Positions 1-7,964 of a DNA stretch of 20,156 nucleotides are shown in pieces. The DNA is taken from assembly GCA_017993025.1 (NCBI GenBank), contig JAGONL010000009.1:1-20156 (forward strand), written 5' to 3'. How positions within the stretch are numbered: position 1 is the first letter of the stretch; the number at the start of each line of letters is the position of its first letter. Both the position numbers and the translations under genes were made by a program. The DNA is from Candidatus Saccharimonadota bacterium (GTDB taxonomy: Bacteria; Patescibacteriota; Saccharimonadia; Saccharimonadales; SZUA-47). The notes under the pieces are model-generated. The model saw nothing but the letters and a program-made list of their open reading frames with translations, was not told the origin of the DNA and searched no databases.

Positions 1-1842
1 GATATGTGGTTTTTATACCAACTCCAAAAAATTCTAAACACCGAGAATGTATTAAAAAAATCTGAACTAACTGACGGTATCCTAAAACAGGCAAAACAAA
101 ACGGATTTTCTGACTACGTTATTGGAAAATTAGCTAAATCTACAGAGCAAAAAATTCGAGCTAAACGAATAACTGCCGGAATTGTACCGGCATTCAAGCA
201 AATTGACACTTTAGCGGGTGAATTTGATGCAGAGACAAACTATTTGTACGCAACCTACCATGGTGACACAAACGATATTGATCCACTTAAGAACAAAGCA
301 ACTATTATCCTTGGCTCTGGGCCATACGCCATCGGGTCATCTGTGGAGTTTGACTGGAGTGCAGTTAATACTGGTAAAACGCTGCAAAAAAACGGCATTA
401 AGACAATCATGGTTAACTCTAACCCCGAAACCGTGTCAACAGATTTTGACCGCTCTGACAGATTATATTTTGAAGAACTATCACTTGAGCGCGTTCAAGA
501 CATCGCAGATTTTGAACAGCCAAAAGGTATTGTCGTGTCTGTCGGAGGACAGGTGGCAAATAATTTGGCGCTACCGTTGGGCAAGCTCAACTATAAAATA
601 CTTGGTACAAAACCTAGCGACATAGACAAGGCCGAAGACCGACAAAAATTCTCATCAATGTTAAACAAACTTGGCGTAGACCAGCCTGCCTGGGAAGAGG
701 TTAGCAGCCTAGCAAAGGCTAAAAAGTTTGCAAACAAAGTGAACTATCCAATTTTGATTAGGCCATCGTATGTTCTAAGTGGTGGTGCTATGAACGTTGT
801 CACAGGGGAAAAAGAACTAGAAGAATATTTGAGCGAAGCCACTAGATTATCGCCGGACCATCCTGTTGTAATGTCACAGTTTATTACCAACGCCAAAGAG
901 CTTGAAATAGATGGTGTGGCACAGGACGGTAATATGATTATCTACGCAATTTCTGAACATATAGAAAACGCCGGTGTACACTCTGGCGATGCAACTGTAG
1001 TCTACCCTGCTCAAGAGTTGTATCTTGCGACCGTCCGTCAGGCTAAAAAAATCACCAAACAGGTTATAAAAAGTCTAAATATAACTGGGCCGTTTAATAT
1101 ACAGTTTATCGCCAAAAATAATGAGCTGAAAGTTATAGAGTGTAATGTGCGCGCCTCAAGATCCTTCCCTTTTGTGTCAAAAGTCTCTGGACATAACTTT
1201 ATAGAAATTGCCACAGAAGCCATGCTGGGGAAAAAGAACACAAACGTTTACCAGACACTTGAACTTGACCACGTTGCTGTTAAGAACCCTCAGTTTTCAT
1301 ACAACCGACTAAAGGGTGCAGACCCGGTTGCTGGTGTGGAAATGGCGTCCACCGGCGAGGTTGCTTGTATCGGAACAGATTTGGCAGAAGCGTTTTATAG
1401 CTCATGGCTAGCTACAGACCAAAATATTAAGAGCAAAAACGTATTTATTAGTTTATCTGACGACCAAAAACATAGATTCCTAGAAGTTATCAAGCCACTA
1501 GCTAAAGCCGGGTGGACAATATACACTACCAGCGGTACTCACGACTTTCTAAAAAGTAATGATGTAAAAAGTAAAAAGCTCTACAAAGTAAGCGAAAAGA
1601 AAAAGCCTTCAGTCGCATCGGCAATAGAAGGTAAAAAAATAGACCTAATAATCAATGTACCGACTAACGGCGAAGAAAAAAGCCGTGACGGTTTTGCAAT
1701 TCGTAGACTGGCAGTTGATAACCATATACCGCTACTAAGTAACGCTGAAACCGGAAAACTACTGCTGAAATGCCTTACTGACCCAGATTTGGCTGACTTA
1801 GAACCTAAACATTGGCATGAATACGTAAAATTTAACAGTTAA
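1..1842 (+). CDS. carB: Carbamoyl-phosphate synthase large chain, 5'-truncated by the window
   Basis: The frame is open from base 1. The first in-frame ATG (4) is internal: the Asp-Met-Trp-Phe-Leu start matches the conserved IDxWFL segment in the middle of CarB, so the N-terminal carboxyphosphate half lies outside the window. Visible parts are the end of the oligomerisation region, the second ATP-grasp domain that makes carbamoyl phosphate (GSGPYAIGSSVEFDW near residue 105, RPSYVLSGGAM near 257, ECNVRASRSFPFVSK near 388), and a C-terminal MGS-like allosteric domain from about residue 480. It supplies carbamoyl phosphate for pyrimidine and arginine synthesis together with a CarA glutaminase, which is not visible here. 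The gene ends with TAA and is followed 73 bases later by glmM. No truncation or frameshift is seen in the visible part. Confidence 0.95.
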   Translation, partial: DMWFLYQLQKILNTENVLKKSELTDGILKQAKQNGFSDYVIGKLAKSTEQKIRAKRITAGIVPAFKQIDTLAGEFDAETNYLYATYHGDTNDIDPLKNKATIILGSGPYAIGSSVEFDWSAVNTGKTLQKNGIKTIMVNSNPETVSTDFDRSDRLYFEELSLERVQDIADFEQPKGIVVSVGGQVANNLALPLGKLNYKILGTKPSDIDKAEDRQKFSSMLNKLGVDQPAWEEVSSLAKAKKFANKVNYPILIRPSYVLSGGAMNVVTGEKELEEYLSEATRLSPDHPVVMSQFITNAKELEIDGVAQDGNMIIYAISEHIENAGVHSGDATVVYPAQELYLATVRQAKKITKQVIKSLNITGPFNIQFIAKNNELKVIECNVRASRSFPFVSKVSGHNFIEIATEAMLGKKNTNVYQTLELDHVAVKNPQFSYNRLKGADPVAGVEMASTGEVACIGTDLAEAFYSSWLATDQNIKSKNVFISLSDDQKHRFLEVIKPLAKAGWTIYTTSGTHDFLKSNDVKSKKLYKVSEKKKPSVASAIEGKKIDLIINVPTNGEEKSRDGFAIRRLAVDNHIPLLSNAETGKLLLKCLTDPDLADLEPKHWHEYVKFNS

Positions 1843-1915
1843 CCAACGCACAAAGCCAGCTATGACCGTGCTACAATAATCACTATAAATGATAATAAAT
1901 GAAGGTGCTTGAACA

Positions 1916-3223
1916 GTGAGCAGACAACTTTTTGGAACTGACGGAATAAGGGGTGTAGCCAATGAATACCCTCTTGATGATGCTGGTTGTAAACAAATAG
2001 GAAAAGCCATTGGTGTGCATTTTGGAAAGCCCGGCCAGTCAATTTTAGTCGGCTATGACCCAAGAGAATCGTCTCCACGGATATGCGAAAATGTTTCAGA
2101 TGGTTTGATTTCCGTTGGTGTAAATGTGGTTATTGTTGGAGTTATTCCTACACCGGGTCTGGCTTTTTTAACAAAAAATGGAAACTTTTCTGCAGGCGTT
2201 ATGATTACAGCAAGCCATAACCCGTACACCGATAACGGAATAAAAGTCTTTGGACCTAATGGCGACAAACTACCAGACGACGCGGAGGAAGAACTAAATT
2301 CTTTAATAGAAAGTACAATTCAAAAAGTTGATTCCGGAAAATTATCTACCGACCTACAGCTGATAAAAACCTATGAAAACTATCTTGTTGACTCTGCTGG
2401 CGGTTATTTACTAAAGGATTTAGATCTTGCAATAGATTGTGCAAATGGTGCAACAAGCGGAATTGCTGAGCGCGTTTTTATTAAACTTGGCGCTAAGGTG
2501 ACTACAATTTGCGATAGCCCAAACGGAACGAACATTAACGTCGAATGCGGTGCTACTGATACAAAAACACTTCAAGAACTGGTTGTTGACAAGCAACTTA
2601 TGGCCGGACTTGCGTTTGATGGCGATGGCGACAGACTCATCGCTGTTGACACTCAAGGGCGACAATTAGATGGCGACAATGTCATGTATCTGTTGGCTGT
2701 TGGCAACTCGTTTTCAGGAGTAGTGGCTACTGTTATGAGTAATCTTGGGTTTGAAAATGCACTAAAAAATCTCGGGATAGATTTACAAAAAACTGCTGTC
2801 GGTGACAGATATGTGCTTGAAGGGCTTGAAAAAACCGGTTATTCCTTAGGCGGTGAGCAAAGCGGACATATTATTTTGACTGAATACTCAGGAACAGGCG
2901 ATGGTATACTTGCCGGAATTCATACGCTTATTGCTGTTTTAAAATCTGGCAAGACTCTAAGTGATTGGCGCGATGAGCTTAAACTTCTTCCTCAAGCGTT
3001 GATTAATATTCCACTTTCTGACAAATCACTACTTGATAAACCTAAAATAAACGAATATATAGCAACTCAAACAGCAGATTTGGGCGATTCTGGCAGGCTA
3101 TTAATAAGACCATCAGGAACTGAGCCTAAAGCTAGAATAATGGTAGAGTCTGAAGATGCTGAAACGCGTTCTAAAATAATTGCAGTAAAACTTCAGCAGC
3201 TAATAAAGGAAGCCAGCGTCTAA
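1916..3223 (+). CDS. glmM: Phosphoglucosamine mutase
   Basis: This 435-residue protein converts glucosamine-6-phosphate to glucosamine-1-phosphate, the step before UDP-GlcNAc for peptidoglycan. All four alpha-D-phosphohexomutase signatures are present: the active-site loop ITASHNP at 97-103 with phosphoserine Ser100, the metal loop DGDGDR at 235-240, the sugar-binding GGEQSGH at 312-318, and the phosphate-binding RPSGTEP at 398-404. The N-terminal FGTDGIRG is typical of GlmM rather than of phosphoglucomutase or phosphomannomutase. The start is GTG at 1916, because the conserved N-terminus begins just after it and GAAGG lies about 10 bases upstream. Length is close to the usual 445. The stop codon shares one base with the ATG of the next gene (TAATG), so the two are probably translationally coupled. 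Confidence 0.96.
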   Translation: MSRQLFGTDGIRGVANEYPLDDAGCKQIGKAIGVHFGKPGQSILVGYDPRESSPRICENVSDGLISVGVNVVIVGVIPTPGLAFLTKNGNFSAGVMITASHNPYTDNGIKVFGPNGDKLPDDAEEELNSLIESTIQKVDSGKLSTDLQLIKTYENYLVDSAGGYLLKDLDLAIDCANGATSGIAERVFIKLGAKVTTICDSPNGTNINVECGATDTKTLQELVVDKQLMAGLAFDGDGDRLIAVDTQGRQLDGDNVMYLLAVGNSFSGVVATVMSNLGFENALKNLGIDLQKTAVGDRYVLEGLEKTGYSLGGEQSGHIILTEYSGTGDGILAGIHTLIAVLKSGKTLSDWRDELKLLPQALINIPLSDKSLLDKPKINEYIATQTADLGDSGRLLIRPSGTEPKARIMVESEDAETRSKIIAVKLQQLIKEASV

Positions 3224-3792
3224 TGAACAAAAAAGAGCTTATAAAATACCCTGTTGATGAAGGTTTAAAACAATCTTGCCTATACATTGCTGTAGGCAGT
3301 GATATTAATCTTGAAAACCAATTAATACAAAAATCATTACAGGAAAATATACTAAAATTTACACCAAAAGACAGCAAACAACGTTTTAGAAATTTAGAAA
3401 TGCTCAGAAAATGGCAAGAAAAAGGGCGAGCTATACATTGGCTGATAGGTTCGGGCAACGACCTGGCAGGAATAATTTGGTATGGCGAATCAGAACTACC
3501 TCTTGAACTGCAATTGAAGGAGATTCCCGACGAAACGTTTGCAATAAGAATCTATGATGGTTACACAGGCAAAGGTTTATCAGGACCATTTATGGCTCAA
3601 AGTCTTAGGATATATGTAGAAGACAAGCTAAAAAGCGGTAAAAAACCGCCGATTATTTGGCTACAAACAGACACCGACAATATCCCGGCTATAAAAGCCT
3701 ATACCAAATTTGGGTACAAGCAGGTTTACGAAGATGAAAAGCGCGTCACGATGGTACTTAACAGCAATAAACTAAATTCAATTATCAGCTAA
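3223..3792 (+). CDS. GNAT-family N-acetyltransferase
   Basis: A 189-residue protein with the GNAT fold: the acetyl-CoA pyrophosphate loop is seen as YTGKGLSG near 114-121, and the C-terminal motif NIPAIKAYTKFGYKQV near 153-168 is the usual AI..Y.K.GF element. The first 60 residues are not recognisable. The substrate cannot be told from sequence. It overlaps the glmM stop by one base (TAATG) and so is probably co-translated with it. A role in sugar-nucleotide or wall metabolism is tempting from context but unproven; it is not GlmU, which is much larger. Confidence 0.82.
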   Translation: MNKKELIKYPVDEGLKQSCLYIAVGSDINLENQLIQKSLQENILKFTPKDSKQRFRNLEMLRKWQEKGRAIHWLIGSGNDLAGIIWYGESELPLELQLKEIPDETFAIRIYDGYTGKGLSGPFMAQSLRIYVEDKLKSGKKPPIIWLQTDTDNIPAIKAYTKFGYKQVYEDEKRVTMVLNSNKLNSIIS

Positions 3793-3817
3793 CCTCGACT
3801 TACCCTACTTGCTCTGA

Positions 3818-3846
3818 TTGCTTTATAGCGGTTATCTTGTTATTAT
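3818..3846 (+). promoter_or_regulatory. Candidate sigma70-type promoter for the membrane protein gene
   Basis: TTGCTT (3818-3823), a 17-base spacer, and TATTAT (3841-3846) lie in the 80-base gap after the acetyltransferase gene, 26 bases before the ATG at 3873. No Shine-Dalgarno precedes that ATG. Two mismatches in the -35 make this moderate evidence. Confidence 0.5.
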
Positions 3847-3872
3847 TTTGTTAAGTAAATAAAAACAAAAAT

Positions 3873-4832
3873 ATGAAGCACCTAATAAGTAAAGAGCACC
3901 ATCCACCCCTTAAAAAAAGGGCTATACTAGAACTTTTTGGATTAATAACTCTAATAATATTAAGTATTAGTCAAAAAGAACTAATTGGTACAGCAATAAA
4001 CGATATCAGGAATAGCGATTTGCTTTATTTAGGTTTGTTAATGTCGATGTATTGGCTTCTACTTCCATTAACCACTATTAGTTACAGGATATTAGCAGAC
4101 AAAAAAATCCCATTGGGCACAACGATGTTATCACAACTTGCAGGTGCAGGGCCGGGGCGTATTATTCCTGGCGGTCTTGGTCATATGAGCATCGGTGCCG
4201 TTCATCTGCATAAAATAGGTCTTAACATGCAGAGAGCGATTTCCATTACAGTTGCAAACAATATAATCGGCTTAATCACTAATTTATTAATCGTAAGTAT
4301 AGCTATTATTAATCATCCTGATTTAATACGCAACATGGTTGAGGGTATTAATGTACAAAGTGTTATCGCATTCTTAGTTATTATCATTGCAACTATTTCG
4401 GTGCTTCAGTGGTTGTCGCACATTCGAAAAACTCGAACAGCTTTAAAAAAGCTTAACCGCCACTGGAATCATCTATTTGTTATGCTAATCAAAAAACCGC
4501 AAAAAATAATAGGCTTATTTGGTATTGCTATATTAATCACGCTTGGACATTCTACTCTGTTAATACTCTCCGGCGAAGCTCTTGGTATACACATAAATCT
4601 AGTCGACGCAATAATTGCCCTTAGCGCTGGGGTGTTAATCGGCGGAGCAATTCCTACGCCCGGAGGCTTTGGTGCTGTTGAGGCGGGCACAATCAGTGCA
4701 CTAATACTATTGGGTTATGACAGCACTGAGGCTACAAGCGTGGCTTTGTTGTTCAGAACGGCAACCTATTGGCAGCCTCTGATACCTGGTATAGTTGCCT
4801 ATCTGTACTTGCGAGAGAAAAAACTACTATAA
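3873..4832 (+). CDS. Flippase-like / lysylphosphatidylglycerol synthase TM-region (UPF0104) membrane protein
   Basis: A 319-residue integral membrane protein with about seven or eight hydrophobic segments, including 22-34, 50-70, 130-147, 163-180, 212-232, 244-260 and 272-282. The family marks of the LPG_synthase_TM fold are present: GAGPGRIIPGGLG at 91-103, PTPGGFGAVEAG at 261-272 and RTATYWQPLIPG at 295-306. There is no soluble C-terminal aminoacyl-phosphatidylglycerol synthase domain as in MprF, so only the flippase-like half is present. Such stand-alone proteins are often linked to lipid or glycan-lipid transport, but the cargo is unknown. The 3' end overlaps the convergent sodX gene by six bases. 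Confidence 0.85.
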   Translation: MKHLISKEHHPPLKKRAILELFGLITLIILSISQKELIGTAINDIRNSDLLYLGLLMSMYWLLLPLTTISYRILADKKIPLGTTMLSQLAGAGPGRIIPGGLGHMSIGAVHLHKIGLNMQRAISITVANNIIGLITNLLIVSIAIINHPDLIRNMVEGINVQSVIAFLVIIIATISVLQWLSHIRKTRTALKKLNRHWNHLFVMLIKKPQKIIGLFGIAILITLGHSTLLILSGEALGIHINLVDAIIALSAGVLIGGAIPTPGGFGAVEAGTISALILLGYDSTEATSVALLFRTATYWQPLIPGIVAYLYLREKKLL

Positions 4833-5108
4833 GCTGTTTTTTCTGGGCCAGACCACCTTGCCCATCAAATGAGTCTCCATAATCCATCCATACTTTCGGC
4901 TGTCTATGGAATTATGCTTATTATCTCCGACCAGATACACTTTACCATCTGACATTTTACTAATTCTTTTTATAACTTCACGCCTTCCTACAAGCGCAAC
5001 TACAACGTCGCCAATAGTATATTTGCCCAAATAGCTAACTACCACGACTTGCCCGTCGCGGTAATTTGGGTTCATGCTGTCGCCCTTAACACGCCGTAAA
5101 TACCACAT
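4827..5108 (-). CDS. sodX: Nickel-type superoxide dismutase maturation protease (S26 family)
   Basis: A 93-residue S26 (signal-peptidase-like) serine protease. The nucleophile motif GDSMNP carries Ser11, the general-base Lys47 sits in EVIKRI, and the later box GDN (61-63) plus SIDSRKYG (67-74) completes the family pattern. There is no membrane anchor, unlike a true leader peptidase, which fits the soluble SodX type. Its ATG overlaps the stop of sodN by one base (TAATG), so protease and substrate are made together. In characterised nickel SOD systems this protease removes the N-terminal extension so that His1 gains the free amine that binds nickel. The gene ends on TAG inside the last codons of the convergent membrane protein gene. 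Confidence 0.9.
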   Translation of the reverse strand: MWYLRRVKGDSMNPNYRDGQVVVVSYLGKYTIGDVVVALVGRREVIKRISKMSDGKVYLVGDNKHNSIDSRKYGWIMETHLMGKVVWPRKNSL

Positions 5109-5515
5109 TATTTTTTAGAGTCAGCAAACATGTGCGATATATCATGCACAAATGAAACAAGTTTATCGCATTCCTCTAAGCTCATGGTTTGTTTAACTTT
5201 ACTGCATTGTTTGGTAGCCTGCCAGAAGGTATCATGTAAGTTTGGAAACTTCTCTAAATGTTCTGGCTTAAAATAGTCGCTCCAAAGAAGGTATAGTTCA
5301 TCTTTGCATTTCTGAGCATGCTTTTCTTTGTTCATAATACAGCGGATTGCAGTGTTCATAGATTCCGGATTTTCGTCGTCAACTTCGCCAATTTCTTGAT
5401 ATTTTTGCACCATCCTACGACATGTTTCTGTCGCGTGCATCATACTGTCAGTTTCGTAAATTCCGCAAGGCACGTCACAGTGCGCATAAACTGGCTTTAT
5501 AAATTTAAAAATCAT
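5108..5515 (-). CDS. sodN: Nickel superoxide dismutase precursor
   Basis: The nickel hook is unmistakable: HCDVPCGIY follows an 11-residue leader (MIFKFIKPVYA). Mature His1, Cys2 and Cys6 are the nickel ligands; Asp3 and Tyr9 of the family are also conserved. The mature protein would be about 124 residues, near the usual 117. It converts superoxide to peroxide and oxygen in the cytoplasm. The ATG at 5515 is chosen over the GTG at 5518, because GAGG (5523-5526) is seven bases from the ATG but only four from the GTG. Leader cleavage after Ala11 is inferred from the family and from the adjacent sodX. It has its own promoter and forms a two-gene operon. Confidence 0.95.
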   Translation of the reverse strand: MIFKFIKPVYAHCDVPCGIYETDSMMHATETCRRMVQKYQEIGEVDDENPESMNTAIRCIMNKEKHAQKCKDELYLLWSDYFKPEHLEKFPNLHDTFWQATKQCSKVKQTMSLEECDKLVSFVHDISHMFADSKK

Positions 5516-5551
5516 CACGTTACCTCAAATTTAAATTATTAATCTATTGTT

Positions 5552-5579
5552 AGTATATATGACTTTTAAGCTTTCTCAA
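5552..5579 (-). promoter_or_regulatory. sodN: sodN promoter
   Basis: Read on the minus strand, TTGAGA (5574-5579), a 16-base spacer, and TATACT (5552-5557); each box is one mismatch from consensus. It lies in the 61-base gap directly upstream of sodN and would give a leader of about 30 bases carrying the GAGG ribosome site. No Nur or Fur-like operator was recognised. Confidence 0.65.
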
Positions 5580-6218
5580 CTACTCATTCACTTGTGCAAA
5601 GTTAAAATATCCACGCATTTCTACTATTGAAAGCGGGTTTATTAGTCCAGCTTGTTGTGGCGAAACGGGAATAGTTTTGCGACCCCTACGCTCACTAGGT
5701 AGACTAAAAGTAAATCCAAACTGATTGACAATAACCCCTCCAGCGAACCTATATATTTCACGTTTGTCCGGTTGTAAATTATCATCCCACAACTCAGGAT
5801 TTTCGCTACCTGTATTCTCTATGAGCCACGCACTAGCTGCTACAAGAGCGCCTGTGGCATAAAGTGCAGCTACTTTTCCAGAACTCTCAAGACTTTCAGC
5901 TTCAGGAAATCTGTCAGCAAAAAGAAGCGCCAGGCGGTTAGAAACTGATACTGTGACCTTATCTTTGCGAGTTTGGGTATTTAGAACCCCGTAGGGTGCT
6001 GGGTCCTCGCGTGTTTCTGCTATTTGGGCTCTTACTTGCCTGGTGGTAATTGGTAATACAGCACTTTCGCCAGCTATTTCTGCAATACTGCCCAAATTAT
6101 TTTCAATATTGTCGAAAACTAAATTAGCCAGCCATTGTGGACTCATTCCATCGAGCATACCCTCCCCAGGTAGCTGAACTCTTCCCCTGTAGGCTTCTAA
6201 ATCAACAAGCTCACCCAT
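5580..6218 (-). CDS. Hypothetical protein, 212 aa
   Basis: I do not recognise this family. The protein starts MGELVDLEAYRG and has no signal peptide. One moderately hydrophobic stretch near 113-133 (GKVAALYATGALVAASAWL) is more like a buried helix than a membrane span. A C-terminal part rich in Phe, Pro and Arg (SLPSERRGRKTIPVSP near 176-191) follows. Codon use looks like that of its neighbours and there are no frame breaks, so it is probably a real lineage-specific gene. The ATG at 6218 is preceded by a weak GAGAAAG. It sits between trmD and sodN on the same strand, but sodN has its own promoter, so a link to superoxide defence is not implied. Confidence 0.7.
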   Translation of the reverse strand: MGELVDLEAYRGRVQLPGEGMLDGMSPQWLANLVFDNIENNLGSIAEIAGESAVLPITTRQVRAQIAETREDPAPYGVLNTQTRKDKVTVSVSNRLALLFADRFPEAESLESSGKVAALYATGALVAASAWLIENTGSENPELWDDNLQPDKREIYRFAGGVIVNQFGFTFSLPSERRGRKTIPVSPQQAGLINPLSIVEMRGYFNFAQVNE

Positions 6219-6302
6219 AGGTTAATCTTTCTCTAAAATTTAGTAATTACTTAAAATATATTATCTATACTGTGATTCACTAACAATCTAATTTAAGCAT
6301 AA

Positions 6303-6316
6303 CTATGCGCGCATAG
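6303..6316. promoter_or_regulatory. 14-bp perfect palindrome between trmD and the 212-aa gene
   Basis: CTATGCGCGCATAG is its own reverse complement. It lies in the 121-base gap (6219-6339), after the trmD stop and about 85 bases before the start of the 212-residue gene. No T-run follows on either strand, so an operator or a weak hairpin is more likely than an intrinsic terminator. The gap also has a weak minus-strand candidate promoter (TTGTTA, 17 bases, TAATAT) nearer the gene. Confidence 0.4.
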
Positions 6317-6339
6317 CCTATACAATATTTTTGCATGGC

Positions 6340-6984
6340 TCATTTTTGATTTTCCTTACGCCACTTTATTATATTTTTGTGATGGCCACTTATCAATACT
6401 TCAGGTACGGTTAGGTCTCTGAACTTTAAGGGTCTAGTGTACTGAGGGAACTCTATTGTTTTATCGTCTGCTTGGAAGCTCTCTATTTCTGCAGATGACT
6501 CTCCGCCCAGTACACCAGGCAAAAGCCTAACCACGCTATCCAGAATCACCATAGCGGGTATTTCACCGCCAGTTAGTACGTAGTTGCCAATGCATATTTG
6601 CTCGTCTACCCAATTCACTACCCTTTCGTCGTAGCCCTCGTACCGGGGACAAACTATTATTAAGCCCTTTTTGTCTCTAGCAAACCTTTTAGCGTCTGAC
6701 TGTTTATACACATGTCCGCGTGGAGTTGGTAATACCACTACTGCGCCTGGGTCATTTTTCTTGGCGCTCTCTATCGCGGCCACCAATGGTTCAATCATCA
6801 TTAGCATGCCGTCACCACCACCATATGGCGGGTCATCAACTTGCTTCCTAGGTCCAAGACCAAATTTTCTCAAATCAATCAGGCTAAACTCTACAGCCTT
6901 TTGTTCCTGAGCCTTCCAAAGCATAGAACTATTTAGCACGTGCTTGAACATCTCTGGGAAAATTGTAATAATTTGTATTTTCAT
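6340..6984 (-). CDS. trmD: tRNA (guanine-37-N1)-methyltransferase
   Basis: A 214-residue SPOUT methyltransferase that makes m1G37 in tRNAs reading CNN codons and prevents frameshifting. Family signatures: the start KIQIITIFPEMF, the loop VDDPPYGGGDGMLM at 49-63, PRYEGYDERV at 113-122, and the trefoil-knot SAM site GNYVLTGGEIPA at 133-144. The C-terminal helical domain ends at about 210, slightly shorter than E. coli TrmD (255). No Shine-Dalgarno precedes the ATG at 6984. It lies downstream of rpsP and khpA as in many bacteria, but rimM is missing between them and rplS does not follow. Instead a 357-base hairpin-rich gap separates it from khpA. Confidence 0.96.
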   Translation of the reverse strand: MKIQIITIFPEMFKHVLNSSMLWKAQEQKAVEFSLIDLRKFGLGPRKQVDDPPYGGGDGMLMMIEPLVAAIESAKKNDPGAVVVLPTPRGHVYKQSDAKRFARDKKGLIIVCPRYEGYDERVVNWVDEQICIGNYVLTGGEIPAMVILDSVVRLLPGVLGGESSAEIESFQADDKTIEFPQYTRPLKFRDLTVPEVLISGHHKNIIKWRKENQK

Positions 6985-7002
6985 TAGTTATATATTATCA
7001 CA

Positions 7003-7338
7003 ACTAAACAACCACCCCTTGAAGAGTGGTTGTTTAGTCACATAAGGCTCCCCGACCAGGTCGGGCTCGCATGAGCCTATTTATATTTTTGCCCTTTTAA
7101 ATTCTTGGCAGGAATTTCATCCAGTAGTAGCCGTTGGCTTACTTCTGGGCTCGCAGTCGTTCAAGTTTGTTTTAATTTCGACTAAAGTAATAGTACCAAA
7201 GATAAACGTATCTGGCAACTTTTATGTTGGATCCCTAAACCTTCAGATTTTGAGCTTTTTGTAGCTTAGGGGTGAGCAGACGGAACAGCCGATTTATTCG
7301 GCTGTCCCGCTCGTAGAGAGGGGATATTCCCCTCTCTA
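7003..7338 (-). ncRNA. Hairpin-rich gap: candidate structured RNA or trmD leader
   Basis: This occupies nearly all of the 357-base gap between khpA and trmD; no plausible protein is seen in it. Visible stems: a perfect 13-bp stem (7003-7015 with 7026-7038); AGGCTC/GAGCCT (7045-7050, 7073-7078) enclosing CCCGAC/GTCGGG (7051-7056, 7060-7065); a 12-bp-class stem with one mismatch and one bulge (7121-7132 with 7136-7148); ACAGCCGA/TCGGCTGT (7285-7292, 7298-7305) extended by CGG/CCG; and a perfect 11-bp stem with a three-base loop (7314-7324, 7328-7338) directly after the khpA stop. I could not match it to tmRNA, RNase P, SRP or 6S RNA. Strand is assumed from the flanking genes; it could be a long leader rather than a separate RNA. 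Confidence 0.45.
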
Positions 7339-7341
7339 GTC

Positions 7342-7902
7342 TTATACGTCTAGATCGTCAAGGGCTTCTAATTCTCTTCGAGTTCTCTGAATAGCTGATT
7401 CTTCTTCGCCACTGTCGTTAGCGGCGTCTTCTGCTGCCGATGATTCGTCGTCAGAACTGTTGTCAACAGGAGCTGATTTAGTTGTCTCTGCTGGTGTTGT
7501 GTCTGTAGTATAGTTGTCGCTAGAGCCTGTTGATGGTTCAGTAGACCACCCACCGCCTCCACCTTGATTTTCGTCTCTTTTTGGTCGGTCTTCTCTAGCT
7601 GGTCGGTCTTCTCGGTCTCCGCGCATACTTTCACGTTCCTCACGAGGGATTCCATTGTCTACAATTTTCAGGTTATAACGAGCCTCGTTCTTAGTTCCAA
7701 GAGCTCTTAATAATGTTCGCAGGCTTTGTGCAGTCGCACCTCTTTTGCCAATAACTCGCCCTAAATCTTCAGGGTCAACGGTTAGAGTAAGTAATACTCC
7801 TTTTTCATCAATAATTCTCTCTACAATAACTGCATCTGGTTTGCTAACAAGTGACTTAACTACATATTCAATAAATTGTTGGTCAATGGTAGATTCGCTC
7901 AT
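7342..7902 (-). CDS. khpA: KH-domain RNA-binding protein (KhpA/YlqC family) with a long acidic tail
   Basis: Residues 1-83 are a single KH domain with the RNA-binding GKRG loop at 52-55 inside DLGRVIGKRGATAQSLRTLL, typical of KhpA, a small RNA chaperone that partners KhpB in other bacteria. The usual KhpA is about 75-80 residues. Here a 100-residue tail follows, first Arg/Glu/Asp-rich (about 86-112), then Gly, Ser/Thr and finally strongly acidic, ending RRELEALDDLDV. The tail is probably disordered. The ATG at 7902 has AGGAG six to seven bases upstream. It lies 62 bases downstream of rpsP, the common rpsP-khpA order, and shares its promoter. Confidence 0.88.
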   Translation of the reverse strand: MSESTIDQQFIEYVVKSLVSKPDAVIVERIIDEKGVLLTLTVDPEDLGRVIGKRGATAQSLRTLLRALGTKNEARYNLKIVDNGIPREERESMRGDREDRPAREDRPKRDENQGGGGGWSTEPSTGSSDNYTTDTTPAETTKSAPVDNSSDDESSAAEDAANDSGEEESAIQRTRRELEALDDLDV

Positions 7903-7964
7903 GGTTTTCTCCTATTTTGGTACTATTTAAATAATTTTTAATTTACAAACTAAAACGGAAAGTT

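Noticed and set aside
5516..5518. GTG start for sodN
   Set aside because: The ribosome site is only four bases away; the ATG three bases later has normal spacing.
7003..7338. tmRNA, RNase P RNA, SRP RNA or 6S RNA in the khpA-trmD gap
   Set aside because: No tRNA-like acceptor or T-arm with CCA, no plausible tag reading frame ending in a stop, no RNase P GAGGAAAGTCC core, and no SRP-type tetraloop arm was found on either strand.
7368..7655. 95-codon minus-strand reading frame inside khpA
   Set aside because: Another frame of the low-complexity khpA tail; Gln/Thr-rich by composition only.
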